A stretch of DNA of 64,000 nucleotides, from assembly GCA_028386065.3 (NCBI GenBank), contig JAKUCV010003658.1, positions 4,316 to 68,315 on the forward strand, written 5' to 3'. The position numbers were made by a program, and so were the translations under genes. The notes below the pieces were generated by a model. It searched no databases. It had not been told where the DNA came from and saw only the letters and a list, made by a program, of their open reading frames with translations. The first letter of the stretch is position 1. Each line of letters starts with the position of its first letter. Positions 44,830 to 54,961 of the stretch are shown piece by piece. This DNA comes from Turnera subulata. Lineage: Eukaryota; Streptophyta; Magnoliopsida; Malpighiales; Passifloraceae.

Positions 44830-47800
44830 AGAATGATATGCAAAATCCAATGATGACGTGATGTTGCTTGGAAATCTGGAATTACAGCCGAAAACTTGAA
44901 TGGGAGGGATTAATGATCATCCTAAAAAATATACTTATGATCTTTTTTTTTTCAATTGTGATAAAAATATATTATCTTGGAAGGATACGAAGACAAAAGA
45001 AGGTTTTCTCTCTCTTTTTTTTTTTCCATCAGAGAAGACAAAACAAATAAAAGACAAATACTTGCATTCATCATCTGAAGGAAGGAAATTAAACAAAATA
45101 AAATCATTAACTTTTCGAATATATGTTATATAAGCAAACAAAATCAAATTATCAACTAATAAAATTCTTAATTGCAATTTTGAAGAAATTGGAACAGAAA
45201 AAGAAATCACACACAAGTCCGTTTTTTTATTAATTGACGGTTAAGGTTTTCTCACGCATTACAAATATCATAACAAAAATAACTTAGATTTTGAGATATG
45301 ACTTTATTATCCTACGTTTGAAAAATTATTTATTAGATTTTTTATTTATATATTATTTAATGAAAGGGATATATATGAAAACTAAGTAATCATTACAATC
45401 TAAAAATTTTAAAACGATAAATAATTTGAAACAAATTATTAACTCCTGAAACGCCAATTAGTAAAAACAGAAAGAGTATATAATAAGAAGCCTTGAGCAA
45501 CAAGATTGGGGGTAACGTCTCCTCTAAACAAAGGACAGATATACAAAATGGAAAACTCATCCAGAAGTGGGTTAATTGTGTCTGTCAAAATAAAATGGAT
45601 TTGGAATTAAATTTATCATAAAAAATTAATTTTATAATATTGTTACAATTATTTTTATAAAGAATAAATGCATCGTTTAAATAAAAACATTTTTGATCGA
45701 TAATTCAATGTACAGCCAAACTAGTTCTATTGGTGTGCGCATTGATTTCAAATCAAAGTCTACTACCGACTAAAAAATAATATAATTATTTTTGTATGTC
45801 TATTCAAATTTAATTCATATTAAAATATTACAGACGAATTTATCTAACATGATATAAAATATTCCGAACATGAAAATTGAATTATAAGGTGAATACAACT
45901 AATTTTTTTGACGAAACAAAGACACACCCCATTTAACAAAACCATGGTAATTTTGTCAAACGCGGAATGTCATATAACACACACCCATGCAAGATGCAAG
46001 CGAATACAACTAATTTGCTTGTAAAAGGGGAAAGGGTTGCATAATGATTGGCCGGAAATCAGACATCAAACATCACCTTTAGTTTTGTGCACTAATAAGT
46101 AACTGCACTATGGTCAGAGTTCCAATATTCGAACTATTATGTCCCTCAAGCATTCGGTTCCTTCACTTTTTTTTTTTTGGTATCTTTTTTATTCACTTAA
46201 ATGCAACTAGTATTATCATTAGTTTGACAATTTCCACGTGCAGCAGTACTCTCTCTACATGATAAAAATGTTGCACAAAAGAAATTCAAACGCATATGAT
46301 TAGAGAAAACGTTAGCTTTACGTACAAACTAATCAAAAGTACCATCAAAGAAATTGAGTACATTGGTAAAAAGAATTGCATTTTTTTCGTTAACAAAAAG
46401 ATGGCATCGTAGAAAAACCTGACATATTTTTTATCTTGTATGTTTACTTATAGATAAATATGTTTTTTTCTTTAAAATAGAATTCTTTGGATTGATAAAT
46501 TACTATCAACTTCAACCGATGGGTTTCATTAAAAAAGAAAATCAACTGATGGATAAGATCAAGAAACGAAAAACAGGCACAAGATATTTTTCGCTCAAAA
46601 AATCATTGCATAAAGAATATTCAACTCCCTTCTTCTTCTTCTTCTTCTTCTTCTTTGGACGACCATGGTGCCTATAGTACTCAGAAGTAGTTCGTATCCA
46701 AGCCAAGTTACCAACTAATTTGTGTCCCACAAACTAACCATGGCCGAGCTAATAGTCTTTGCTAAAGGAGAAGATGATGAACTTAAATAAACAAGGACCC
46801 CAATAATGAAGAATACATCCGACAAAAAAATAATGAAGAGTACAAAGTTTTCCCTCGATCTCACATGGAGCTATACATCCTGTAAATTAATGGTAATACT
46901 TAACATAAGCAATATATATATATATATATAGCGCTGGACTAGGAAACAACAATGGTTTAGCTACCTGATCAAGCTGCAGAGGTTGCGGCGAAATTGAAAG
47001 AAAAGTTGCCTTATCTGGGGATAGCACCTGTGGGTGTACAAGTAGCAAAGCATATCTTCCATGGCCTCCAACAAAAGGCTAAGGCATCGAACTGGTGGTA
47101 TGTACAGCATCAAGGGCACAGCCGAGAACACCAATGAAAACCCCATATCTGCTACTAGCATTTCATTTGATGGATTGCATTTTTGCCTCAAATTTAATTT
47201 GGGGGAGTTTATAATAACTCGATATATATATACATAGGTAAAGAAAGGTAGTGGGGATTCTACCCACCTAATCCATATTATGGGATGATGTCACATATGG
47301 CTTATGTGACTAAAGTTAGCTGTGAATTCAACTACAACGCCCTTGATTATACCAATGGGCTGTGCTTAGTGGTATTCTTACGAAAGTAATTATTAAGAGG
47401 GTTGAGGTCGAGATTAGAAAACAAAAACTACAAAATCCGCATCCGTGTATTAGTGAAAGTGAAACAAGTACAAAGATGAAGTCTGCAAAATTAACACAAT
47501 TTAGGTGTATGCAATTTTTTTAACAGACATGTGAAAAGCATAAGTTCTATTTTAAATCACACAACATTGTCACATTTATGTTGAACATTTTCTTTGTTAC
47601 AATAAAAGAGACTGGCGGCAACGTAGGTGAATTTTTTTTTTGTGTGTGTTTTTTGATCTGAATGATGACTTCGTATTATTTTCAAGAACCAAAACGGTAT
47701 GTGGAGATGAGATCCCACTTGCATCATGAGCTGGAATGGAAAAACTAAGCAACCATCACGTGGTTTTGTACTAAATGAGAAACACCAAACAAAGTAGAAG

Positions 47801-48000
47801 CATGCGTGCGAGCCAATGATCAGCGTGCGTATATGTTGGTATAAACCTAATTGAATTTATGAACCTATCTATATATCCAAGGTGACATGATGATTGACAA
47901 GTCAAAGTCTTTAGATTGTTTTTCTTTTTTTTTGCGGGTGGATCTCTTCTGTTTGGACTTTGGACCTCTAAACAATCAGTTTTCAGATGCCGATCTCAGT
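44830..48000. repeat. Segmental duplication, copy 2
   Basis: Diverged direct copy of 39948-44530 without the nested MULE; small indels throughout. Contains a (TTC)n microsatellite at about 46630-46655 and a (TA)n run at about 46912-46930. No gene apart from the short minus-strand ORF. Frames 44868-45133, 46492-46677 and 46542-46730 are not supported. Confidence 0.65.
46961..47191 (-). CDS. Short conserved ORF, copy 2 (unrecognised 76-aa product)
   Basis: Core FSLVFSAVPLMLYIPPVRC, then LLLEAMEDMLCYLYTHRCYP and C-terminal FRRNLCSLIR. It matches copy 1 at 41514-41723 apart from substitutions and a 4-codon in-frame insertion. A second in-frame ATG (MGFSLVF) is the likelier start, since the sequence upstream of it differs between copies. 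A TATATATAT box lies about 50 bp upstream on the minus strand (near 47225), and the stop is embedded in a CAG-GTAGCT splice-donor context. Function unknown; may be a microprotein gene or a pseudogene pair. Confidence 0.35.
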   Translation of the reverse strand: MRQKCNPSNEMLVADMGFSLVFSAVPLMLYIPPVRCLSLLLEAMEDMLCYLYTHRCYPQIRQLFFQFRRNLCSLIR

Positions 48001-48388
48001 GACGACCTTGGCGTCTAAAAGAGGTGTTGTTGAAAAAAAGATCAACTACTACTCGTACCGTACGTACGTATTTAAGAACAACACGTTTAGCAGCTAAAGT
48101 CCAGTCCATGAAAATAGCCAAGGACGCAACAGTACCATACTAGCTAGGATATTTCCCTTTGAACCACCATGTGATTGTGGGGTGGGGCGGGCAAGCATGA
48201 GATCAAATAGTTGAACTGGAGAAATTTATCCGTACTAGTTGGAACAACAAAGCATTAACGTGCAAGCCAAAGTGACTATTATAGGTGAATTGTCCACTAA
48301 TAGCATTATAACACGCTCATTAGTAATAATATATATAATCAAGGGACCTTCTTTCCTAATAAATTTTCTTAATTTTCTCATTTTAAGA
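48001..48388. other. Intergenic spacer
   Basis: No gene. Contains ACCGTACGTACGTAT palindromic sequence near 48058 and ends in the 10-bp MULE target site. Confidence 0.4.
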
Positions 48389-48929
48389 GTTCTTGTAGGG
48401 TAAAAAAGTTTTTCCTATCCCTTCACTTTTTTGTTTTTGCATTTATTGTCCCTCTTCTTTTTTTTTCACTCTTCATATCCCTCAACTCTTGAATTACCGG
48501 GCCACCTTGTCCTTTTGACCCTCAGCAGCCGGTTGGGAGCTGTGGCGCTGACACGTGTCCTTGGGGCCCACTTCAGCTGATTCTATTTTTCTTTTCTCTT
48601 TCTTTCCTATTTTCTATTTTTCAGAAATCCTTTTTTAGGTTTTATTGTATTAGTTTTTGTAATAAATAGAAAAGAAAAAAGTGTTTAACTTGAATTGCAT
48701 TTATCATTAATCAAGAGCAATTAAGAGCAACTTTAATGTGTTTATCATTAAAAATATAATATAATAAAATAAATATAAAAAATAAATAGATTTGAATTAG
48801 GGACAAGCCTTTTATTAATGCTAACAAATTGGAAAAAAATGAAAGGAAATCAAGACACCAAACACCCACCCCGGAGCTCTTCTCCAGTACTCCACCATGT
48901 GTACACCAACACCACCATCTTGAACAAAG

Positions 48930-49105
48930 CTTCTTCAAAACCAAAGCCTCCTCATCATGAACAAAGCTTCTTTAAACAACACCCCATCCCTCTCAGGCAT
49001 TTCATCGAATAGCTTCCTGGCATCCGTTATATTCCTGCACTTGGCATACATCAACCAACAAACTCTCCACAAACACATCAAAATCAAACCCATAAACTAA
49101 GCAAA
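48930..49105 (-). pseudogene. PPR protein gene fragment (captured)
   Basis: Minus strand from about 49095: GFDFDVFVESLLVDV, a 2-nt deletion, then YAKCRNITDARKLFDEMPER. This is the hallmark of a PLS-type pentatricopeptide repeat (LVDMYAKCGxxxDARKLFDEMPERD). PPR proteins bind organellar RNA one base per repeat. Only about one and a half repeats are present, with a frameshift, so it encodes nothing functional by itself. Confidence 0.8.
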
Positions 49106-49639
49106 ATCACAAATTAAGCAAAACCACGATTAAGCTTTGCTCACCGACCTCTTGTTTGCTCAACTTCTGCGGATGGCGGCGGAAACGGCTGGCGTCGGCT
49201 GTGGCTGATGAGCACATGGTCAAGGACGGCACTTGGCAGAGGCGAGGCGATGCGATGGAGCCACCAGTTCACAATGGCGACGACTCACCATTCACGGTGG
49301 CGGTGAGTTCTCGAACTCACTCATTCACGCGCGAGCTCGAGCCCAGGAGTTCATTGCCCCAAAATTTCGCTTCCAATCCGCAGCACCCACCCACAGCCAA
49401 CATTAACCGGAGCACCACACATACCCAACTCAACCCAAGGCAAAAATGCAAGAACAAGCAAGCCCACTGACACCACCATAACAACCAAACCAATAGAAAC
49501 TTGAATTCACCATCAATCCTAACAACACATTTACAATCAAATAGGCAGTAGAAGAAATCAAGAAACAAAACGAAAAGGGGGGGTGAGAAAAGAGAGGCAG
49601 TGGCCGAGCCGGATTTGTCCAGAACCATCGTCGCCAAAC

Positions 49640-50220
49640 GAAGTCGAGCCGCTCGATCCCGTCGCAAGCACCATCCCAAGCTACCCTTGCCCAGTTCTCA
49701 GATATTACAGTGTACATATCCATGGCGTGGAACATTTGCTCCGGCAGCGGCGATTTCTTGCTCTTCCCAGAAACAGCTCGGGAAAGCTAAAGAGAAGCAG
49801 AGCTCCGTCTCTGAATATGTCGGCGAAGCAAGATTCTCTGATGGTCTCCGATGAGCCGAAGACTTGGTCGCAGAGGATTCTCTCTCCCGTGAAGAGCGTC
49901 GACGTGGAAATCTTCACCGTCTCCACCCAGGTCTTGATCCTCAAATCCAGCGATTCCCAGCCCATTTTGTTGATTTGGGAGGAGCTCCTGACCCAGCAGA
50001 GATCATGCACTCCGCCATGGCCCTCAAATCCGACGTGGCCATCGACGAGACCTGCTCCACTTCGAGTATGGAATCACCAGCGGTGCCGGTTTCGTCGTCC
50101 GGGGAATCGTCATACTCGAAATCCGAAGTGGTGCTGGAGGCGGAGGGGCGTGAGGACCGAGTGGTTGTTGTGATTGGAGAAGAAAGCCGGTGAAGAACGG
50201 TGGTGTTGGTGGCTTGTGAA
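49640..50220 (-). pseudogene. EXO70: EXO70 exocyst subunit gene fragment (captured)
   Basis: Minus-strand pieces in three frames: SDFEYDDSPDDETGTAGDS (near 50120), VSSMATSDLRAMAECMISAG (near 50060), QINKMGWESLDLRIKTWVET (near 49980), TLFTGERILCDQVFGSS (near 49910), ETIRESCFADIFRDGALLLF (near 49860) and EQMFHAMDMYTVISENW (near 49740). These match consecutive conserved blocks of plant EXO70, which tethers secretory vesicles to the plasma membrane. About two dozen residues between MISAG and QINKM are deleted and at least two frameshifts occur. The N-terminal ~quarter and the whole C-terminal half of the protein are absent. It is a captured fragment inside MULE TIRs, not a gene. Confidence 0.85.
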
Positions 50221-50769
50221 GAGAATAGAAAAAGAAAGAAGAAAAGAAGAGAATGAAGAAAACGGGAAGAAGAAAAAAGAAATAGAAAGAAAACGGAAAG
50301 AAGGAAAAAAAATGGAATAAAAATATTTGGAAATCTTTTTCTTTTAATTAAAAATAGATTTTGGAAATTAAAAATTGGGAAAAAAACCGGCTGAAAAAAA
50401 AGGGGAAGCATGGGCCCCACAAACACGTGTCAGCGCCATAGCTCCCAACTGGCTGCTGGGGGTCAAAAGGACATGGTGGCCCGGTAATTCTAGAGTTGAG
50501 GGACATGAAGAGTGAAAAAAAAGGAAGAGGGACAACAAATGCGAAAACAAAAAAGTGAAGGGACAAGAAATTTTTTTTTACCGTTCTTGTAGATTATGAT
50601 ATTATTACTAGTCATGTCCCTCGATACGACAGTGAACAGTATAGACTTTGTCAACCCACCAACTGTTGCACACAGCTATCTCAAAAATTTTCAAATCATT
50701 TGGTAAATCACTGCTCTTAGTAAATCACGGCACTAGGGAAGAAAGTGAGCAAATAGTATACTTTCTAAG

Positions 50770-51009
50770 TGATAGACGATATGCATCAATCTTGTATGAT
50801 AATTGATCAGTAGTTAGTTGGGATAAACGATAGATGGGATAAACGATAGAGTTGTACTCTCGGTATAACCTATCCTATACCATGTTCATATCTCTTAGTA
50901 GATGTACTCCATGTAAAACACTCTTATTGGTATTATATAATACAGAGGAAAGGCCCCTGATTAGTGTGTGCCTAAATTCCCACAATATACTTGTGTTTAA
51001 ATGTTTATA
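50770..51009 (+). repeat. Copia 5' LTR
   Basis: TGATAGACGATATGCATC to ...GTTTATA, 240 bp. It differs from the 3' LTR by a 16-bp tandem duplication (GGATAAACGATAGATG near 50820) and point changes. Contains the promoter of the element by family rule; TATTATATAATA near 50932 is a TATA candidate. Confidence 0.85.
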
Positions 51010-51022
51010 TGATAGCGGAGCC
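51010..51022 (+). other. Primer-binding site
   Basis: TGATAGCGGAGCC immediately after the LTR resembles the initiator tRNA-Met site TGGTATCAGAGCC with four mismatches. Confidence 0.65.
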
Positions 51023-53046
51023 ATAAGAGCTTTCGAATGGCAACCATAGATCCAAAATTGTCTGTCGAAACCTCTTCTTCTAAGGTGGTGGATTCCAGTG
51101 CAATTCCCCATTCTGAACTATCTCTTGCAGCTTACAGTGTTCTTTCCCACACAAACTACTCCAAATACGTCTTCATTGCTGTATACTGGTAAGTGTCCTA
51201 GTCCTACTCCTTCTTCCTTACCTCTTGTTCAGTCCTCCGCAATCCAGGAACCCCAAACACCCCATAACAGGACTCTTATCACCACACTATCACCTGACCC
51301 TGAAACCCAACCGGCTACGTCACATATTATCACCCAAACTCCTAACACTAGTTCTAGTTCCAGTCCTGATCTTACTCCACCATCAAGTCCCACTCCTCCA
51401 CTCCTCCACAAATCTAACATCAACACACCATGGTACTCCACCAAAACAGAAAACCACCGCAATGGTATTCACCCTCTTCCAATCTCACTAAAGTTAGGTC
51501 ACTACCCCAGGATGAGCCAACTTGTTACACCACTGCCTCCAAGTATCGGGAATGGCGCCTTGCTATGGTCGAAGAGATGAATGCCCTGATGCAGAATCAG
51601 ACTTGGTCCCTAGTACCACATAAACCGGGCATGAATATCGCTGGGTGCAAATGGGTATACAGGATAAAGAGAAACAAAGATGGGAGTATAGAGCATTATA
51701 AGGCGCCAAGGGATTTCACCAGAGACCAGGCATTGATTATTATGAAACATTCAGCCCAGTTGTCAAGCCAACTACCATTCGAATAGTGCTCTCCTTGGCA
51801 TTACAACATCGATAGATGCTAAGACAGCTGGATGTAAGGAATGCCTTCTTACATGGTAAGCTTCAAAAACAAGTTTATATGATGCAATCTTTAGGGTTTA
51901 TTGATCCGGCTCAAAAATCTCTTGTTTGTCTTTTGCACAAGTCATTATATGGATTGAAGTAGGCTCCACGTGCATGGTACTCACGCTTCAGTTCCTTCTT
52001 GATTCAACAGGGATTTATGGTCTCTCAATTTGATCCATCATTATTGATATACAATCATCAACATCAATGGGTTTATCTTCTTGTATACGTGGATGACATA
52101 ATCATTACAGGATCTGACGCTAGCTTTATTACAAAGTTGATTTCTCGTCTCAGTGCTGAGTTTGCTCTTCGGGATCTCGGCTAACCAGCCTATTTCCTAG
52201 GAGTGGAAATGCGTTATACCAAAACCGGGGCCATATTAACGCAGGAAAAGTACACCAAAGATTTAATAAAGAAAGCAGGAATGAGTACATGCAAATCTGT
52301 CCAGACACCGGCATCAGTAACACAGGTTTTATGCAAAGACCAAGGTACTGTGCTTCCAGATCCTACTGAATATAGGCAGCTTGTGCCCTCCCTCCAATAT
52401 TTAGCAATAACAAGACCGGACATTGCCTACTCAGTGAGCAAAGTAAGCCAATTTATGCACAGCCCAACCGATCAACACATGGTTGCAGTGAAACACATAC
52501 TGCGATACCTACAACAAACATCCTCGGAAGGTTTATACATTCAGCCCTCTTCTCATATTGATCTTCAGGTTTATACAGAAGCGGATTGGGCGGGGAGCGC
52601 AGATGATCGTCGGTCAACAAGTGGTTTTCTTGTCTTCTATGGCGATAATCTTGTTGCATGGACTTCAAGGAAGCAACAAACAGTAGCTCGATCGTGAACA
52701 GAGGCCGAGTATAAAGCCCTTACTGATGGTACAACAGAATTGCTGTGGGTGATTAATCTGTTGCGGGAATTGGGTGTTTGGGTACCAAAGCCAACTCTAT
52801 AGTGTGATAACTTGGGAGCTACGTTTCTCAGCCATAACCCAGTCTTAAATGCCCGCACCAAGCATGTGGAAATCGATTTCCACTTTGTTCGTGAGCAAGT
52901 TTCCAAGGGAGCACTAGTAGTACGATTTATAACAAGTGAAGATCAACTAGCAGACTTGCTAACCAAACCGTTGTCCACGGCTAGATTTCAAACTTTGAGA
53001 ACTAAACTCAATCTCGGGCAAAAACCAGGTTGAGTTTGCAGGGGGA
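51023..53046 (+). pseudogene. Copia polyprotein remnant: gag start, RT, RNase H
   Basis: ATG at 51040 begins MATIDPKLSVETSSSK, a plausible gag N-terminus, which runs within about 130 bp into the Pro/Ser-rich integrase tail (TPPSSPTPPLL, near 51380). That is the deletion joint. Reverse transcriptase follows: WRLAMVEEMNALMQNQTWSL (51550), [20 protein letters not shown] (51640), the catalytic YVDD box in LLVYVDDIIITGS (52078) and YFLGVEMRYTKTGAILTQEK (52192). RNase H has EADWAGSADDRRSTSGFL (52578) and TEAEYKAL after a stop at 52696. End block [16 protein letters not shown] and [11 protein letters not shown] (52955). Stops and frameshifts near 51720-52000, 52182, 52696 and 52800 kill it. Confidence 0.85.
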
Positions 53047-53270
53047 TGATAGAGGATATGCATCATTCTTGTATGATAATTGATCAGTAGTTAGTTGGGA
53101 TAAACGATAGAGCTGTACTCTGGGTATAACCTATCTTATACTATGTTTATATCTCTTAGTAGATGTACTCCATGTAAAACACTCTCACTGGTATTATATA
53201 ATACAGAGGAAAGGCCCCTGATTAGTGTGTGCCTAAATTCCCACAATATACTTGTGTTTAAGTGTTTATA
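53047..53270 (+). repeat. Copia 3' LTR
   Basis: TGATAGAGGATATGCATC to ...GTTTATA, 224 bp, directly followed by the CTAAG target duplicate. Confidence 0.85.
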
Positions 53271-53275
53271 CTAAG

Positions 53276-53790
53276 AAATTAAAGTCAACTAGCAATATAA
53301 ATTGGGGACATGTCATGTAGTGAAGGGGGATTGATTCGGAAAAAATCCTAGTCCTACGGGAGATTTATTTTCCAAAGTCACCCATGTATTCGATCCAAAT
53401 AATACACACATATCTCCCAATTATATATATATTTATTTTCATGACCATATCACGCATCAAAAGGATTGAACATCGAATTCGTGATATATTGGAATTTCAG
53501 TGGACAAAGAATCACAGAGCAAGTAAGAAAGAGAGGGAGAAAGATTTATCTATAGATTGAACTCCACTTTTTTTATCTGGTGAGACGCACAACAGTACTT
53601 TTTCTTTTCTTCTTCTTTAATGATAAAAAAGTTCAATATCTAGCCAATATTTGAAAACATAAAGAATAGTATGATAAAAAAGTTCTTCATCTTTGTATTG
53701 AACTCAACTCTTAATTATGACACAATCTAGTATCTATATGTTTAAGCCCTTGATAGCGTAAAAGAAAAATGAAAACAAAACAAGTACAAC
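53276..53790. other. Intergenic spacer
   Basis: AT-rich; nothing recognisable beyond short homopolymers and ATATATAT near 53425. Confidence 0.4.
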
Positions 53791-54830
53791 ATAATAATGC
53801 CGTAACGTCAAGGTTGCCTGGCCTGAATTCACATTTCCAAGGCAGGAGGGTGGTATTGGTTTGAAGAAACTAAAAGATTAGAATCAAGTAAGTATAGCCA
53901 AGCACTTATGGGGTTTACTACTCTGAGCTGGTTATCTTTGGATTACGTAGATTACCACCTATTTCCTCAAGGGTAGAAGCCTCTGGAGCCTTCCTATTTC
54001 TGCCAACTGCTCTTGGAGTTTGAAGAAGATCCTGAAGCTCCGGCCTTTGTTTGTTTCAGTCATCTCCCATTCTATTGGCAATGGTCAATCTATTTATGTT
54101 TGGTAGAACAATTGGCATCCTCAAAGTGTTTTGCGTAACATCATCTGCTCTTATCCCTAGCATAAAAATTCCTCTTCATGCCAAAGTAAGTACGCTTATT
54201 TCAAGCAACTCATGGCGTTGGCCGACTACTTGTCTACCTATAATCACCCAACTACAACAATTTGCTATGGCTTCCATTCTTCCATCTTCTTCGAATGATC
54301 AGGTTCAGTGGATGCTAACTCCATCTGCTCTCTACGCGGTGGGGAGCGCTTAGAACTTCCTTCGACTTAAAAGGCCTAGAGTTGATTGGTTTAAGCTGTT
54401 GTGGCCTACTGAATTTATTCTGAAACATAGCTTCATTTGATGGTTGGCCATCTTAGATAGACTAACAACCCGAAGCAGACTTCAGCACTGGGGAGTAGTT
54501 TCTGATACATCTTGTCTACTATCATGCTCTAGTCCTATAGAGTTTAGAGATCATTTGTTTTTTTGAGTGTTCTTATGCAGCTAATGACCAGACTCATGCT
54601 CTTTTTCTATGCAATGTTTCAAGTTCTATTGGATCCTGACAGACTGAATTTGAATGAACTAAGTGTTTTCTGTAAAAAAAATCATTTAATGCATGGATTT
54701 TACACCTTGCATGATATGCCTGTTTCTATCATATCTGGCGAGGGAGGAATAGTCGTTATTTTACTCACTGTAGTCGTCCTTTTGTTGCAATTTTAGCAAA
54801 TGTGAGTGCAGACTTCAAATTGAGATTCTA
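53791..54830 (+). pseudogene. LINE ORF2 C-terminal fragment (5'-truncated LINE)
   Basis: Text across frameshifts: QEGGIGLKKLKD (53844), IAKHLWGLL (53895), CSWSLKKILKLRPL (54011), ISHSIGNGQSIYVWW (54060), then VDWFKLLWPTEFILKHSF (54382) and LAILDRLTTRSRLQHWGVVS (54446), the zf-RVT region of a plant LINE. RT and everything upstream are absent, as in a 5'-truncated insertion. The 3' boundary is unclear, probably before the T-run at 54962. It faces the minus-strand LINE on the right. Confidence 0.7.
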
Positions 54831-54961
54831 TAGCTTTCACAACCTTAAGCCTCGACCTCTCTCAACTGAAATGCAGCGGCTGTGTATTTTTAGAACATAC
54901 AGTTTCATGTATAGGCTTGTGGGCAAATTTGCATACTATTGACAGTGTATACATTGTTAGA

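Larger units (their letters stand above)
48399..50582. mobile_element. Mutator-like element 2: Pack-MULE with two gene fragments
   Basis: TIRs start GGTAAAAAAGTTTTTCC (48399) and, in reverse complement from 50582, GGTAAAAAAAAATTTC. Similarity extends about 190 bp and includes the shared CCGGGCCACCTTGTCC block. Perfect 10-bp TSD GTTCTTGTAG at 48389-48398 and 50583-50592. There is no transposase. The interior holds two recognisable host gene pieces, a PPR fragment (48930-49105) and an EXO70 fragment (49640-50220), both on the minus strand. A third GC-rich block (49150-49500) is not identified. Multiple captured genes inside MULE termini is the definition of a Pack-MULE. Confidence 0.85.
50770..53270 (+). 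mobile_element. Ty1-copia element, internally deleted
   Basis: Complete ends: 5-bp TSD CTAAG (50765-50769 and 53271-53275), 5' LTR 50770-51009, PBS at 51010, polypurine tract GCAGGGGGA ending at 53046, and 3' LTR 53047-53270. At 2.5 kb it lacks about half the normal internal region (most of gag, protease and integrase). The LTRs begin TG but end TA in both copies. Confidence 0.9.

Noticed and set aside
49583..50193. Plus-strand ORFs of 196 and 109 aa in MULE 2
   Set aside because: They are the antisense of the EXO70 fragment, which reads convincingly on the minus strand.
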